NCBI GenBank assembly: GCA_000799755.1
Contig: JUHI01000007.1
Coordinates: 267,967 to 331,966, forward strand
Length of the DNA: 64,000 bases
DNA from: Martinezella tropici
GTDB lineage: Bacteria > Pseudomonadota > Alphaproteobacteria > Rhizobiales > Rhizobiaceae
Direction: 5' to 3'
Part shown: positions 1 to 9,515 of the stretch, piece after piece
How positions within the stretch are numbered: the first letter of the stretch is position 1
Layout of the letters: each line of letters starts with the position of its first letter
Position numbers and translations under genes: made by a program
The notes under the pieces: generated by a model
Database searches by the model: none
Told to the model about the DNA's origin: nothing
The model's input: only the letters and a program-made list of their open reading frames with translations

Positions 1-516
1 GAGGGCGTTGAAATCCCAGTTGTTGTAATACCAGAAGGTTCCCGGCGCATGGCTGAAGCGTTCGGGCCGCGCCGCCGCCATGGCTTTCGTCTCGTAGAGC
101 GCCGGGTGATAGATTCCGGACCGCGCCTCCAGCAGCATCCGGATCGTCGCCTGCTTTTCCTGCGCGGACAGCGACGGCGGCTTATCGTCGATATCGGCTT
201 GCTGAAGCGTGGTCCCAGGATCGATCTTGTGCTGCGCCACCGCGATCCCGATCAGCGCGTCAAGGAGACTCTTGCGGATGGACGCCAATTCCATCGGTTT
301 GTCAGTATTTCCCCATTCGGCAACAACCTTCCCATGCTGAACGACCATAACGGCGCTGATATCGTGCCCGTCGGCGAAAGCTTTCGCCTCGGCAAGCTTT
401 GACGCCGACCATCCGGATGCCTGAGGTGATGGATGCGCCCATTCCGCGGAAGGGACTGTCTGCGCCATCGCCGGAGCCGACAGCAATGCGACGAATAGCA
501 GCGAGATCAAACGCAT
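1..516 (-). CDS. Serine hydrolase, beta-lactamase class C family (3' end outside window)
   Basis: The reading frame is open from the ATG at 516 to the window edge (172 codons, no stop), so the C-terminal part is missing. Residues 1-19 look like a signal peptide (hydrophobic stretch ending A-M-A-Q). An S79-x-x-K82 motif (SIRK) followed by a hydrophobic helix fits the nucleophile/general-base pair of class C beta-lactamase/penicillin-binding-like hydrolases. A Y-x-N element (YYNN) at about residues 163-166 fits the second family motif. The product is probably an exported hydrolase of unknown substrate; calling it a resistance beta-lactamase is not justified. No operon partner is visible. Confidence 0.75.
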   Translation of the reverse strand, partial: MRLISLLFVALLSAPAMAQTVPSAEWAHPSPQASGWSASKLAEAKAFADGHDISAVMVVQHGKVVAEWGNTDKPMELASIRKSLLDALIGIAVAQHKIDPGTTLQQADIDDKPPSLSAQEKQATIRMLLEARSGIYHPALYETKAMAAARPERFSHAPGTFWYYNNWDFNAL

Positions 517-786
517 AGCGGATGCCCTGTTTCAAGCGTTGTCAGACGTCTCGAAGAATTCAGCCTTTTCGGTGACGGAGCACAACCCCGCTCATCTTTT
601 TCGACATCAGGCTTAATGCTTGGCAACGGCAGGCGCTATGCCTCGTTTCGCTTGATAGTCAGCATCCCCACCTTTACATCAAGCTCCGCGACGGCGCCGA
701 TGAAAACGCTCGCTCCGTTAGCCTTGATTTGGGTACCGAGCCGCTCTGCCAGCCAAACCGCCTGCGGTCGGCATCGATTGGAGCAT

Positions 787-1521
787 CTAACTGTCGTCCG
801 CCCTGCCCTTCCACAACGGCAAGCCAACCAACTCCGATACCGCCGGATCTGCGGTGAACACAGGGTAACCGCGTTCGACAAGCCGCTCGAGAACCTCGCG
901 ATCTTTCTGAACATGCAATCGGGCGAGATTTTCCCTGTTGTAGACATGCCCGCCGGAAGCTGGATTGATGCCAGTGATGATGACCGCAGTCGCACCGTTA
1001 TAGAGAGCAAAGAGAATGGCGTTGATGCCATTCGAGCATTTGTCGTCCGCCCCCATTTCCGTGCAGTTCAGGCCCCCAATACGATCCAGAAGCGCCATGC
1101 GCCTGTAACGGTCGACGATCTCGAGCTTGTCGTAGTCGTAGTTGAAGGCCCGCAAGCCATCCTTCAGACGTTGAAACTCTTTCCGCCACAGCAGGACATA
1201 AAGCATCTTCGTCCGCTCGCCGTTCAGCACGCGGCGGACTTCGACGGCATTGGTATTCGTTCCTTCGATCTGGTTGAATTGTACGAGCGTGACGTCAGGC
1301 GTTTCCCGGCCCCAGCTTTTCGGTACCACTTGCGAACCGTTGATGGTAATCACCCGATAAGTTCCGTCGAAGCCTTCGGGCCTGTTCGACACCGGCGCCG
1401 ACCCGACCACGACAACCGGGCTCTGAAACGGCTCCGCCAGAATTGGCGGCAAGGGCCGGGTTACATGGTATTTCACCTGCCGGTATATGTGCCTCTTCAG
1501 TTCCTTAAATCGAGCAGCCAT
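787..1521 (-). CDS. Conserved hypothetical, nucleotide-sugar-transferase-like fold suspected
   Basis: 244-residue protein, not recognised with certainty. The ATG at 1521 has an AAGG ribosome site a few bases upstream. Near residues 35-60 a beta-strand/turn pattern (VVVVGSAP, then RVITINGSQ) and at about 165-195 a second pattern (SNGINAILFAL, then AVIITGIN) recall the two halves of sialyltransferase-like or DUF115-like proteins, which carry a glycine-rich turn and a late 'G-hydrophobic-D/N' strand. There is no signal peptide or clear membrane segment. A role in cell-surface glycan transfer is inference only. It stands alone between the serine hydrolase and glpK. Confidence 0.6.
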   Translation of the reverse strand: MAARFKELKRHIYRQVKYHVTRPLPPILAEPFQSPVVVVGSAPVSNRPEGFDGTYRVITINGSQVVPKSWGRETPDVTLVQFNQIEGTNTNAVEVRRVLNGERTKMLYVLLWRKEFQRLKDGLRAFNYDYDKLEIVDRYRRMALLDRIGGLNCTEMGADDKCSNGINAILFALYNGATAVIITGINPASGGHVYNRENLARLHVQKDREVLERLVERGYPVFTADPAVSELVGLPLWKGRADDS

Positions 1522-1708
1522 CCAACGCCTTGTCGTTTCTCAGAAGGTATCGGCCCTAAAAGCATCTACCTTGTGAAATGCGAGCAGGAACATTTCGTTC
1601 CGATTCGCGGACAACACGAGTATCTCTAAATATTCTCATATAAGAAAAATGAACAAATCTTGCGCGGTATAACCTATGGTGAGCGCCCGGCGCGCGTCAT
1701 CACGCCGG

Positions 1709-3202
1709 CTATCTGCTCAACGTCCGCGACACGGCGTTCCTCCACCCCTTGAGCTTCGCGTTCCGGGTCTTGTCATCCATAGCGGGCTCGAACCGGCGAT
1801 CGCGCGCCCAGGCCTTGGCGAAGCCGGCGCGGTCCGGCCAGACGCCCGCGCGGCTGCCAGCAAGCCAGGCGGCGCCAAGCGCTGTCGTTTCGAGGATCGT
1901 CGGGCGATCGACCGGCGCGTCCAGCAGATCGGCAAGCCGCTGCATCGTCCAGTCGGAGGCGACCATGCCGCCGTCGACGCGCAGCACTGTGTCCTGTCCA
2001 CTGCCGTTGCGCCAATCCTTGTGCATGGCGTCCAGGAGATCGCGCGACTGGTAGCAGACAGCCTCCAGCGCCGCCCGGACGATCTCCTCGGGCCCGGTAT
2101 TGCGCGTCAGCCCGAAGATCGCGCCACGCGCATCTGGGTCCCAATGCGGAGCACCGAGACCGGTGAAGGCCGGCACCAGATAGACCTCCTGCAGCGGATC
2201 GGCCCTGGCTGCCAATTCTCCGGAATCCGACGCACGCTGGATGGCCTTCAGGCCATCACGCAGCCATTGCACGGCGGCGCCTGCGATGAAGATCGATCCC
2301 TCAAGTGCGTAGGTCGTCTCGCTGTTCAGCCTGTAGGCGATTGTGGTCAGCAGGCGATTTTTCGACCGCACCATGTCCCCGCCGGTATTCAGCAGCGCAA
2401 AGCAGCCCGTGCCATAAGTGGATTTCATCATGCCGCGCTCGAAGCAGGCCTGGCCGATCGTCGCCGCCTGCTGATCTCCGGCAACACCGAGGATCGGGAT
2501 TTCGGCCCCGAAATGCGCAGCATCGGTCACGCCGAAATCTGCGGCGCAATCCTTCACCTCGGGCAGCATCGCGGCGGGAACGCGCAGAATATCCAGCAGT
2601 TCCTCATCCCATTCGTTGGCGCCGATATTGTACATCAGCGTGCGCGAGGCATTGGTGGCGTCCGTGACGAAGCTCTTGCCCTCCGTCAGCCGCCAAATCA
2701 GGAAGGTGTCGACGGTGCCGAAGCAAAGCCGGCCCTTGGCAGCAAGCGCACGCGCGCCCTTCACATTGGTCAGCAGCCAGGAAAGCTTGGTGCCGGAAAA
2801 ATAGGGGTCGAGCAGCAGGCCGGTGCGGCGTGTAAAGAGTTTTTCGAGGTCCTGCCGCTTCAGCTTCTCGCAATAGCTCGCCGTGCGGCGGTCCTGCCAG
2901 ACGATGGCATTGTGGATCGGCTTGCCGGTGTCGCGATCCCAGACGACGACGGTCTCGCGCTGGTTGGTGATGCCGATGGCTGCAATATCCTTGGCGGTGA
3001 TGCCGGCGGCTTCGATCGCTTTGCGGACGGTCAAGAGGACGGACGACCAGATCTCTTCCGGATCGTGCTCGACCCAGCCGGGCTTCGGATAATGCTGGGT
3101 GAATTCCTTCTGCCCGACACCGGCAACCTTCATCTTGCCGTCGAAAACGATAGCCCGCGTCGACGTCGTTCCCTGATCGATCGCCAAGACATAACCGCTC
3201 AT
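1709..3202 (-). CDS. glpK: Glycerol kinase
   Basis: ATP-dependent phosphorylation of glycerol to sn-glycerol 3-phosphate in the cytoplasm. The 497-residue product matches the usual family length. The N-terminal phosphate-binding loop (DQGTTSTRAIVFD, about residues 8-20), the FGGY-type sugar-kinase middle region and the C-terminal DGG motif (VDGGMVASDW) are all present. The ATG at 3202 is preceded by a GGGAGG ribosome site, which favours it over upstream in-frame starts. The gene is divergent from bdhA across about 230 bases. No glpF or glpD lies beside it here. Confidence 0.95.
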   Translation of the reverse strand: MSGYVLAIDQGTTSTRAIVFDGKMKVAGVGQKEFTQHYPKPGWVEHDPEEIWSSVLLTVRKAIEAAGITAKDIAAIGITNQRETVVVWDRDTGKPIHNAIVWQDRRTASYCEKLKRQDLEKLFTRRTGLLLDPYFSGTKLSWLLTNVKGARALAAKGRLCFGTVDTFLIWRLTEGKSFVTDATNASRTLMYNIGANEWDEELLDILRVPAAMLPEVKDCAADFGVTDAAHFGAEIPILGVAGDQQAATIGQACFERGMMKSTYGTGCFALLNTGGDMVRSKNRLLTTIAYRLNSETTYALEGSIFIAGAAVQWLRDGLKAIQRASDSGELAARADPLQEVYLVPAFTGLGAPHWDPDARGAIFGLTRNTGPEEIVRAALEAVCYQSRDLLDAMHKDWRNGSGQDTVLRVDGGMVASDWTMQRLADLLDAPVDRPTILETTALGAAWLAGSRAGVWPDRAGFAKAWARDRRFEPAMDDKTRNAKLKGWRNAVSRTLSR

Positions 3203-3435
3203 GCAATCCTCCCGCCTGTTGCATCCGGAAACAACAGATACGCGAGCAAAACGAATGTGAAAAGAAAGCAAAACGAAATTTCTGCAAAGCGATGCGCTTT
3301 CCAGTCCATGACATCAAGGTCCGCGGGTACTGCAACGGCGGCCGGCGCAATACGATTGCCATGTCCGCCGGTTTGGGACTAGGCTCAAGCCGTTTTGCAT
3401 TGCAGCAGAAAGCTGCGCTGTCCAAGGAGAAGATC

Positions 3436-4212
3436 ATGGCTAGAACAGTTGTCGTCACCGGTTCCACGAGCGGTATCGGCCTCGCCATCGCGACGGCCTT
3501 CGCCGCCAAGGGCGATAACGTCGTCATCAACGGCTTCGGAAAGCCCGAGGAAATCGATGCGATCAAGACCAGGCTGGAAGCCTCCGGCGGCGGCAAGGTG
3601 ATCTATCATCCAGCCGACATGACGAAGCCGGCCGAGATCGCCGACATGATCGCGACGGCCAATTCCACTTTCGGCAGCGTCGATGTCCTCGTCAATAATG
3701 CCGGCATCCAGCATGTCGAGAAGATCGAAGATTTCCCGATCGAGAAGTGGGATCAGATCATCGCGATCAATCTCTCCAGCTCCTTCCACACCATCCGCGC
3801 CGCCATTCCGCTGATGAAGGCTCGGAAATACGGCCGCATCATCAACATCGCCTCGGCGCACGGCCTGGTCGCCTCGCCCTTCAAATCCGCCTATGTCGCT
3901 GCAAAACATGGTATACTCGGTCTGACCAAGACGGCGGCGCTCGAGCTTGCCGAATTCGGCGTGACGGTGAACGCCATTTGCCCCGGTTACGTCCTGACGC
4001 CGCTTGTCGAGAAGCAGATCCCGGACACGGCCAAGGCACGCGGCATGACCGAGGAGCAAGTTAAGAACGAAGTCATCCTCAAGGTCCAGCCCACGCATGA
4101 GTTCGTCAAGGCCGAGGAAATCGGCGCCCTGTCGCTTTACCTTGCAAGCGACGAGGCGCGCCAGGTGACGGGCACACACGTCTCGATTGACGGTGGCTGG
4201 ACCGCGGAATAA
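3436..4212 (+). CDS. bdhA: D-3-hydroxybutyrate dehydrogenase
   Basis: NAD-dependent SDR of 258 residues oxidising D-3-hydroxybutyrate to acetoacetate, the cytosolic entry step for using polyhydroxybutyrate monomers. Visible are the TGxxxGIG dinucleotide loop (residues 9-15), NNAG (87-90) and the catalytic S140, Y153, K157 set. The ATG at 3436 follows an AAGGAGAAG ribosome site; the longer upstream reading frame has no such signal. It is followed after 72 bases by xdhA and xdhB on the same strand. The bdhA-xdhA2-xdhB2 arrangement is known from Sinorhizobium meliloti, which strongly supports this name. Confidence 0.95.
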   Translation: MARTVVVTGSTSGIGLAIATAFAAKGDNVVINGFGKPEEIDAIKTRLEASGGGKVIYHPADMTKPAEIADMIATANSTFGSVDVLVNNAGIQHVEKIEDFPIEKWDQIIAINLSSSFHTIRAAIPLMKARKYGRIINIASAHGLVASPFKSAYVAAKHGILGLTKTAALELAEFGVTVNAICPGYVLTPLVEKQIPDTAKARGMTEEQVKNEVILKVQPTHEFVKAEEIGALSLYLASDEARQVTGTHVSIDGGWTAE

Positions 4213-4284
4213 CCATTCACGGTTAGGGCCGGATTCGTCTTGACGCCTCCGGCCCCAACCAAACAGATAATAGACGGGAACGAC

Positions 4285-5754
4285 ATGAGTGACAGCATCC
4301 GCTTTATCCTCAACGGCGAGGATATTACGCTATCCAGCTTGCGCCCCACCGAGACGCTGCTCGACTTTCTCCGCCTTCAACGGCGCCTGACAGGAACGAA
4401 GGAAGGGTGTGCGGAAGGCGACTGCGGCGCCTGCACCGTGCTTGTGGGACGCCTGATCGATGGCGGACTGTACTACGAGTCCGTGAATGCCTGCATCCGC
4501 TTCGTCGGCTCATTGCATGCGACCCATGTCGTGACAGTCGAGCACCTTGCCGCCCAGAACGGTACGCTACATCCGGTGCAGCAGGCCATGGTCGATTGCC
4601 ACGGCTCGCAATGCGGCTTCTGCACGCCGGGCTTCATCATGTCGCTCTATGGCCTCTGGCTTTCGACGGAAAAGCCGAGCCGAGCGCAGATCGAAAAATC
4701 GCTTCAGGGCAACCTCTGTCGATGCACGGGCTACGAGCCGATCGTGAAGGCGGCCGAGCAGGTCAGCCAGAAGCGTCCGAGCGCACTCTTCGACCCCCTC
4801 GAAAAGACCAGAGCCGACATCATCGCCCGTCTCTGGGCGATGCAGGGCGGCGACACCATCGAGATTGCCGAGGGCGCCGATCGCCTCATCGTGCCCGGCT
4901 CTGTCGCGGCGCTGGCGCAGGTGCTTGCCGACGAGCCGAAGGCGACCGTCGTTGCCGGTTCAACCGATGTCGGCTTGTGGGTCACCAAACAGATGCGCCG
5001 GCTGAATCCTGTCGTTTTCATCAACCATCTGACCGATCTGCAGAGGATATCGGTCGAGGACGATGGTTTGAGCATTGGTGCCGGCGTCACCTACAGCCGC
5101 GCCTTCGCCGTCATCGCCGAAAAGATCCCGGCATTCGCCAACCTCATCAACCGCATCGGCGGCGAGCAGGTGCGCAATATGGGCACAATCGGCGGCAACA
5201 TCGCCAACGGCTCGCCGATCGGCGACACGCCGCCGCCGCTGATCGCGCTCGGCGCCACTGTAAAACTTCGCTCGACAGCGGGCACGCGCAGCCTGCCGCT
5301 GGAAGACTTCTTCATCGAATACGGCAAGCAGGATCGCCATCCCGGCGAGTTCGTGGAAGGCATCTTCGTGCCCTATCCCGCCAGCGATGCACATTTCGCC
5401 GTCTACAAGATCTCCAAGCGCCGCGACGAGGATATTTCGGCCGCCTGCGGCGCCTTCCATCTGTCACTGGATACCGCCGGCAATGTTCAGGATATCCGTA
5501 TCGCCTTTGGCGGCATGGCCGGCACGCCGAAGCGCGCCCGCTCCGTCGAGGCCGAATTGATCGGCAAGCCCTGGACGGAGGCGACGGTGACAGCCGCGCG
5601 CGATGCCTTCGACAGCGACTACACGCCGCTCTCCGACTGGCGCGCATCGGCCGAATACCGACAGCTGACCGCCAAGAATCTTCTCATCCGCTTCTATCTG
5701 GAGACGGCCGGAGCGCCGCAAGAACTGAAGCGATTTGCGACGGCGGAGGCCTGA
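4285..5754 (+). CDS. xdhA: Xanthine dehydrogenase small subunit (2Fe-2S and FAD)
   Basis: 489 residues; carries electrons from the molybdenum site in XdhB to NAD. The N-terminal ferredoxin-like cluster (CAEGDCGAC, about residues 43-51), the second [2Fe-2S] domain (CGFCTPGF and CRCTGY) and the C-terminal FAD domain (VAGSTDVG, then a QVRNMGTIGGN stretch) are in the standard order. The ATG at 4285 starts MSDSIRF; the 15 extra upstream codons have no good ribosome site. It ends three bases before the xdhB start, so coupling is likely. Together with XdhB it makes urate from hypoxanthine and xanthine. Confidence 0.96.
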   Translation: MSDSIRFILNGEDITLSSLRPTETLLDFLRLQRRLTGTKEGCAEGDCGACTVLVGRLIDGGLYYESVNACIRFVGSLHATHVVTVEHLAAQNGTLHPVQQAMVDCHGSQCGFCTPGFIMSLYGLWLSTEKPSRAQIEKSLQGNLCRCTGYEPIVKAAEQVSQKRPSALFDPLEKTRADIIARLWAMQGGDTIEIAEGADRLIVPGSVAALAQVLADEPKATVVAGSTDVGLWVTKQMRRLNPVVFINHLTDLQRISVEDDGLSIGAGVTYSRAFAVIAEKIPAFANLINRIGGEQVRNMGTIGGNIANGSPIGDTPPPLIALGATVKLRSTAGTRSLPLEDFFIEYGKQDRHPGEFVEGIFVPYPASDAHFAVYKISKRRDEDISAACGAFHLSLDTAGNVQDIRIAFGGMAGTPKRARSVEAELIGKPWTEATVTAARDAFDSDYTPLSDWRASAEYRQLTAKNLLIRFYLETAGAPQELKRFATAEA

Positions 5755-5757
5755 GTT

Positions 5758-8097
5758 ATGGACAAATCCGCTTTCGAAGAACGCAAGGTTGTCATCAACG
5801 GCTCCATGCACGGCTCGCTGAAGCATGATTCAGCGCATAAGCATGTCACCGGAGCCGCCGACTATATCGACGATATTCCCGAACCCGCCGGCTTACTGCA
5901 CGGCGCACTCGGCCTTTCCGACCGCGCCCATGCCGAGATCGCCGGTATCGATCTTTCGGCCGTTAAAGCCTATCCGGATGTCGTCTGGGTCTTCACCGGC
6001 GCCGATATCCCCGGCGTCAACGATACCAGCTCCAATGGCATGCACGACGAGCCGCTGCTTGCCGAAGCCAAGGTCGAGTTCCACGGCCAGCCGATCTTCG
6101 CCGTCATCGCCGAAACCCGCGATGCCGCCCGTCGCGCCGCACGCCTTGCCAAGGTCGACTACCGCGACCTGCCGCATTGGAGCGACATCGACGGCGCGCT
6201 CGCCAATGGCTCGCCGCTTGTCTACGAGCCGATGACGCTGAAGCGCGGCGAACCGGAAACCGAGATGGCGAACGCCAAGCACCGCATCAAGGCGCAGATG
6301 CGCATCGGCGGCCAGGAGCATTTCTATCTCGAAAGCCATATCGCCATGGCGATCCCAGGCGAGGACGATGAAGTCGCCGTCTGGTCCTCGACGCAGCATC
6401 CGAGCGAAATCCAGCACATCGTCGGCCATGTCCTCGGCATCCCCTCCAACGCCGTGACCGTCAACGTCCGCCGCATGGGCGGCGGCTTCGGCGGCAAGGA
6501 GACGCAGGGCAACCAATTCGCGGCTCTCGCCGCCGTCGCCGCCAAGAAGCTCGGCCGCGCCGTGAAATTCCGGCCCGACCGCGACGAAGACATGAGCGCC
6601 ACCGGCAAGCGCCACGACTTCCTCGTGGATTACGAAGTTGGCTTTGACGACGAAGGCCGCATCCATGCCGTCGATGCGACCTATGCCGCCCGCTGCGGCT
6701 TTTCTTCCGATCTTTCCGGGCCGGTCACCGATCGCGCGCTGTTCCATGCTGATTCCAGCTATTTCTACCCGCATGTGCATCTGGTCTCGAAACCGCTGAA
6801 GACCCACACCGTCTCCAACACCGCCTTCCGCGGTTTCGGCGGCCCGCAAGGCATGGTCGGCGGCGAGCGCATGATCGAGGAGATCGCCTATGCGCTCGGC
6901 AAGGACCCGCTCGAAATCCGCCGCGCTAATTTCTACGGCCAGCCGGGCTCCGGGCGAACGTTGACGCCCTATCATCAGGAGGTCACGGACAACATCATCA
7001 ACCGCGTCGTCGACGAGTTGGAACAGAGCTCCGACTATCAGGCGCGGCGCAACGCCATCATCGAATTCAACCGCTCCAGCCGCTTCATCCGCAAGGGGAT
7101 TGCACTGACGCCGGTGAAATTCGGCATCTCCTTCACCATGACCGCCTTCAACCAGGCCGGCGCGCTGGTGCATATCTATCAGGATGGCTCCATCCATTTG
7201 AACCATGGCGGCACCGAAATGGGCCAGGGCCTCTATACCAAGGTGGCTCAGGTTCTGGCCGACAGCTTCCAGGTCGATATCGATAGGGTAAAGATCACCG
7301 CAACAACGACGGGCAAGGTGCCGAACACCTCGGCAACGGCCGCATCCTCCGGCTCGGACCTGAACGGCATGGCAGCCTTCGATGCTGCCCGCCAAATCAA
7401 GGAGCGGCTGATCGCCTTCGCGGCGGAAAAATGGGGCGTCGGCGCCGAGGAAGTGCAATTCCTGCCGAACCGCGTGCGCGTCGGAGAAGAGGAAATCCCC
7501 TTCCCGGATTTCGTCAAGCAAGCCTATTTTGCCCGCGTCCAGCTCTCGGCTGCCGGCTTCTACAAGACGCCGAAGATTCACTGGGATCGCAAGGCCGGCC
7601 GCGGTACCCCCTTCTATTACTTCTCCTATGGCGCGGCCTGCTCGGAAGTGTCGATCGATATGCTGACCGGCGAATACCTAATCGACCGCGCCGATATCCT
7701 CCACGATGTCGGCCGCTCCCTCAATCCGGCGATCGATATCGGCCAGGTCGAAGGCGCCTTCGTGCAGGGCATGGGCTGGTTGACCACCGAAGAGCTCTGG
7801 TGGGATGCCAAGGGCCGGCTGCGCACGCACGCACCCTCCACCTACAAGATCCCCCTCGCCTCCGACCGTCCGAAGATCTTCAACGTGCGATTGGCGGAAT
7901 GGTCGGAGAATACGGAAGCCACCATCGGCCGCTCGAAGGCCGTCGGCGAGCCGCCTTTCATGCTGCCGATTTCGGTGCTGGAAGCGCTATCGATGGCAGT
8001 CGCCAGCGTCGCGGACTACCGCATCTGCCCGCGCCTCGATGCACCGGCAACGCCGGAACGGGTGTTAATGGCAGTCGAGCGTTTGAAGGCGATGTAA
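5758..8097 (+). CDS. xdhB: Xanthine dehydrogenase large molybdopterin-binding subunit
   Basis: 779 residues, full family length. It binds molybdopterin and carries out hydroxylation of xanthine to urate in the cytoplasm. The cofactor-binding GGGFGGKE motif (about residues 241-248), the FRGFGGPQ motif (about 359-366) and the catalytic-glutamate segment GEPPFML (about 731-737) are all intact. It directly follows xdhA. The maturation factor gene xdhC, often next in such operons, is not present here; the next feature is a hairpin and a small divergent gene. Confidence 0.96.
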   Translation: MDKSAFEERKVVINGSMHGSLKHDSAHKHVTGAADYIDDIPEPAGLLHGALGLSDRAHAEIAGIDLSAVKAYPDVVWVFTGADIPGVNDTSSNGMHDEPLLAEAKVEFHGQPIFAVIAETRDAARRAARLAKVDYRDLPHWSDIDGALANGSPLVYEPMTLKRGEPETEMANAKHRIKAQMRIGGQEHFYLESHIAMAIPGEDDEVAVWSSTQHPSEIQHIVGHVLGIPSNAVTVNVRRMGGGFGGKETQGNQFAALAAVAAKKLGRAVKFRPDRDEDMSATGKRHDFLVDYEVGFDDEGRIHAVDATYAARCGFSSDLSGPVTDRALFHADSSYFYPHVHLVSKPLKTHTVSNTAFRGFGGPQGMVGGERMIEEIAYALGKDPLEIRRANFYGQPGSGRTLTPYHQEVTDNIINRVVDELEQSSDYQARRNAIIEFNRSSRFIRKGIALTPVKFGISFTMTAFNQAGALVHIYQDGSIHLNHGGTEMGQGLYTKVAQVLADSFQVDIDRVKITATTTGKVPNTSATAASSGSDLNGMAAFDAARQIKERLIAFAAEKWGVGAEEVQFLPNRVRVGEEEIPFPDFVKQAYFARVQLSAAGFYKTPKIHWDRKAGRGTPFYYFSYGAACSEVSIDMLTGEYLIDRADILHDVGRSLNPAIDIGQVEGAFVQGMGWLTTEELWWDAKGRLRTHAPSTYKIPLASDRPKIFNVRLAEWSENTEATIGRSKAVGEPPFMLPISVLEALSMAVASVADYRICPRLDAPATPERVLMAVERLKAM

Positions 8098-8116
8098 TTG
8101 TCCTTCCGGCCAAACA

Positions 8117-8143
8117 GGAGCGCTGCGTCAGACGCAGCGCTCC
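8117..8143. terminator. Perfect 13-bp inverted repeat after xdhB
   Basis: GGAGCGCTGCGTC and its exact reverse complement flank a single A, 19 bases after the xdhB stop. There is no T-run, so it is more likely an mRNA 3'-end stabiliser or a weak terminator than a classic intrinsic terminator. Confidence 0.5.
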
Positions 8144-8246
8144 CCAGCTCTCTCTACCTCGCTCGTAAAAGCCTCACATGCGAGCACTGCACGCCGTCCT
8201 CATCCAGATCGACGCTGAAGGACCAGTGTCCGGAGCTCAATTCCGC

Positions 8247-8450
8247 CTATAGCTGCTGCCTATCGTCATAATGCGGCTCGCGCCCATCCAGAAATCCAAG
8301 ATCGCGCTTGAGCCTGTCCGGCATCTCATCGAGATCCAGATGCGGTGACGGCTCCGCATGCTTGACGAAAATCTGCGCGAACGACTCCAGAAGACGTGCC
8401 AGAACCGTCGGCTTGACCGCATTCACTGGCTCGACGACATAGCAATCCAT
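8247..8450 (-). CDS. Small hypothetical protein, DUF1127-like C-terminus
   Basis: 67 residues with a GAGGTG ribosome site seven bases before the ATG at 8450. The C-terminal half (MPDRLKRDLGFLDGR) resembles the arginine-rich 'L-x-D-x-L-x-R-D-I/L-G' pattern of DUF1127-type small proteins, which in rhizobia have been linked to RNA and phosphate metabolism; that link is not shown for this protein. It is divergent from the LysR regulator at 8553 with about 100 bases between, so it may be a target of that regulator. No other function can be read from the sequence. Confidence 0.6.
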   Translation of the reverse strand: MDCYVVEPVNAVKPTVLARLLESFAQIFVKHAEPSPHLDLDEMPDRLKRDLGFLDGREPHYDDRQQL

Positions 8451-8552
8451 GACAACACCTCAATTCAATCAACGATATGATTTGCAGTTTGTCGCGAAAA
8501 ATGCTGGAATTCCAATCGAACTATCGTCTGCATACATAAAGAGAACTTATCC

Positions 8553-9449
8553 ATGAAGCTCTCAAAGCGCTTCCCTTTGAATGCGCTCCGCGTCTTCGAA
8601 GCCGCCGCCCGGCTCAACAGTTTTACGCGGGCGGGTGACGAACTCGGCATGACGCAGACGGCGGTCAGCTATCAGATCAAGCTGCTGGAAGAGACGGTCG
8701 GGGAGCCGCTGTTCCTGCGTCGGCCACGACAGGTCCTGTTGACGGAAGCGGGAGAGCAGCTGGCGCCGAAAGTGGCGGAAGCCTTCGCCATGCTGCAGGA
8801 AGCGATGGCCTCGATCAGCGGCGATGCAGAGACCACGCTGCACATTCACTCGACCCCGACCTTCGCCTCGCAATGGCTGGCCCGTCATCTCGGTTCGTTT
8901 CAGCTCAAGCATCCCAAGATCGCGGTCCGGCTCGATACATCAGGCTCGATCATCGATTTTGCCCGGGAGCCGTCCGATATCGCCCTTCGCGCCGGACGCG
9001 GCCAATGGCCCGGTCTGCGCGCGCATCTGTTGATGAAGGTCTATTTCACACCGATGTTGAGCCCGGCTCTAGCGGAAACGATCGGCGGCATACACGAGCC
9101 GACCGATCTCCTGAAGCTCCGCATTATCGATGCCGGCGACCCCTGGTGGGTTCAGTGGTTCAAGGACGCCGGCATTGACGATCCCGGCCTCCAGGGGAGG
9201 CCGCGCAGCCGGCTGGGAGCGCAGTCTTTCGAGGCCAGCGCCGCGATTGCCGGCCAAGGCGTTGCCGTCCTGACGCCGGAATTCTACGCCGACGATCTGG
9301 CATCAGGCCGACTGATCCAGCCCTTCGATATCCTTTCGTCCGATGGCACCGACTATTGGGTCGCCTATCCGGAAAACAGGCGCCAGACGCCACGCATTCG
9401 CGCGTTCAGGGACTGGATACTGGGCGAATTCGGCATGCCGCTCGAATAG
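8553..9449 (+). CDS. LysR-family regulator, GcvA type
   Basis: 298 residues. The N-terminal winged helix-turn-helix (FTRAGDELGMTQTAVSYQ, about residues 26-43) is followed by a two-lobed effector-binding domain from about residue 90. The 'PLNALRVFEAAARLNSFTRAG' style of N-terminus is typical of the GcvA subgroup. It is located after xdhAB and divergent from the small gene at 8247-8450. The effector is unknown; control of glycine or purine genes is a guess from the subgroup name and position only. Confidence 0.88.
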   Translation: MKLSKRFPLNALRVFEAAARLNSFTRAGDELGMTQTAVSYQIKLLEETVGEPLFLRRPRQVLLTEAGEQLAPKVAEAFAMLQEAMASISGDAETTLHIHSTPTFASQWLARHLGSFQLKHPKIAVRLDTSGSIIDFAREPSDIALRAGRGQWPGLRAHLLMKVYFTPMLSPALAETIGGIHEPTDLLKLRIIDAGDPWWVQWFKDAGIDDPGLQGRPRSRLGAQSFEASAAIAGQGVAVLTPEFYADDLASGRLIQPFDILSSDGTDYWVAYPENRRQTPRIRAFRDWILGEFGMPLE

Positions 9450-9515
9450 CGGCGTTTATCCGCAGCCGCGTGAAGACAAAGGAATAGACTGGCTTAGGCT
9501 CGATTGTTCCGATGC

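Noticed and set aside
616..1629. 337-codon plus-strand ORF
   Set aside because: It is antisense to the 787-1521 gene, which has a ribosome site and a more protein-like composition.
1676..3382. 568-codon plus-strand ORF across glpK
   Set aside because: It lies antisense to a full-length glycerol kinase with all motifs; the translation has no known domain and reflects GC-rich codon bias.
5893..7581. 562-codon minus-strand ORF within xdhB
   Set aside because: Pure antisense shadow of the xanthine dehydrogenase large subunit.
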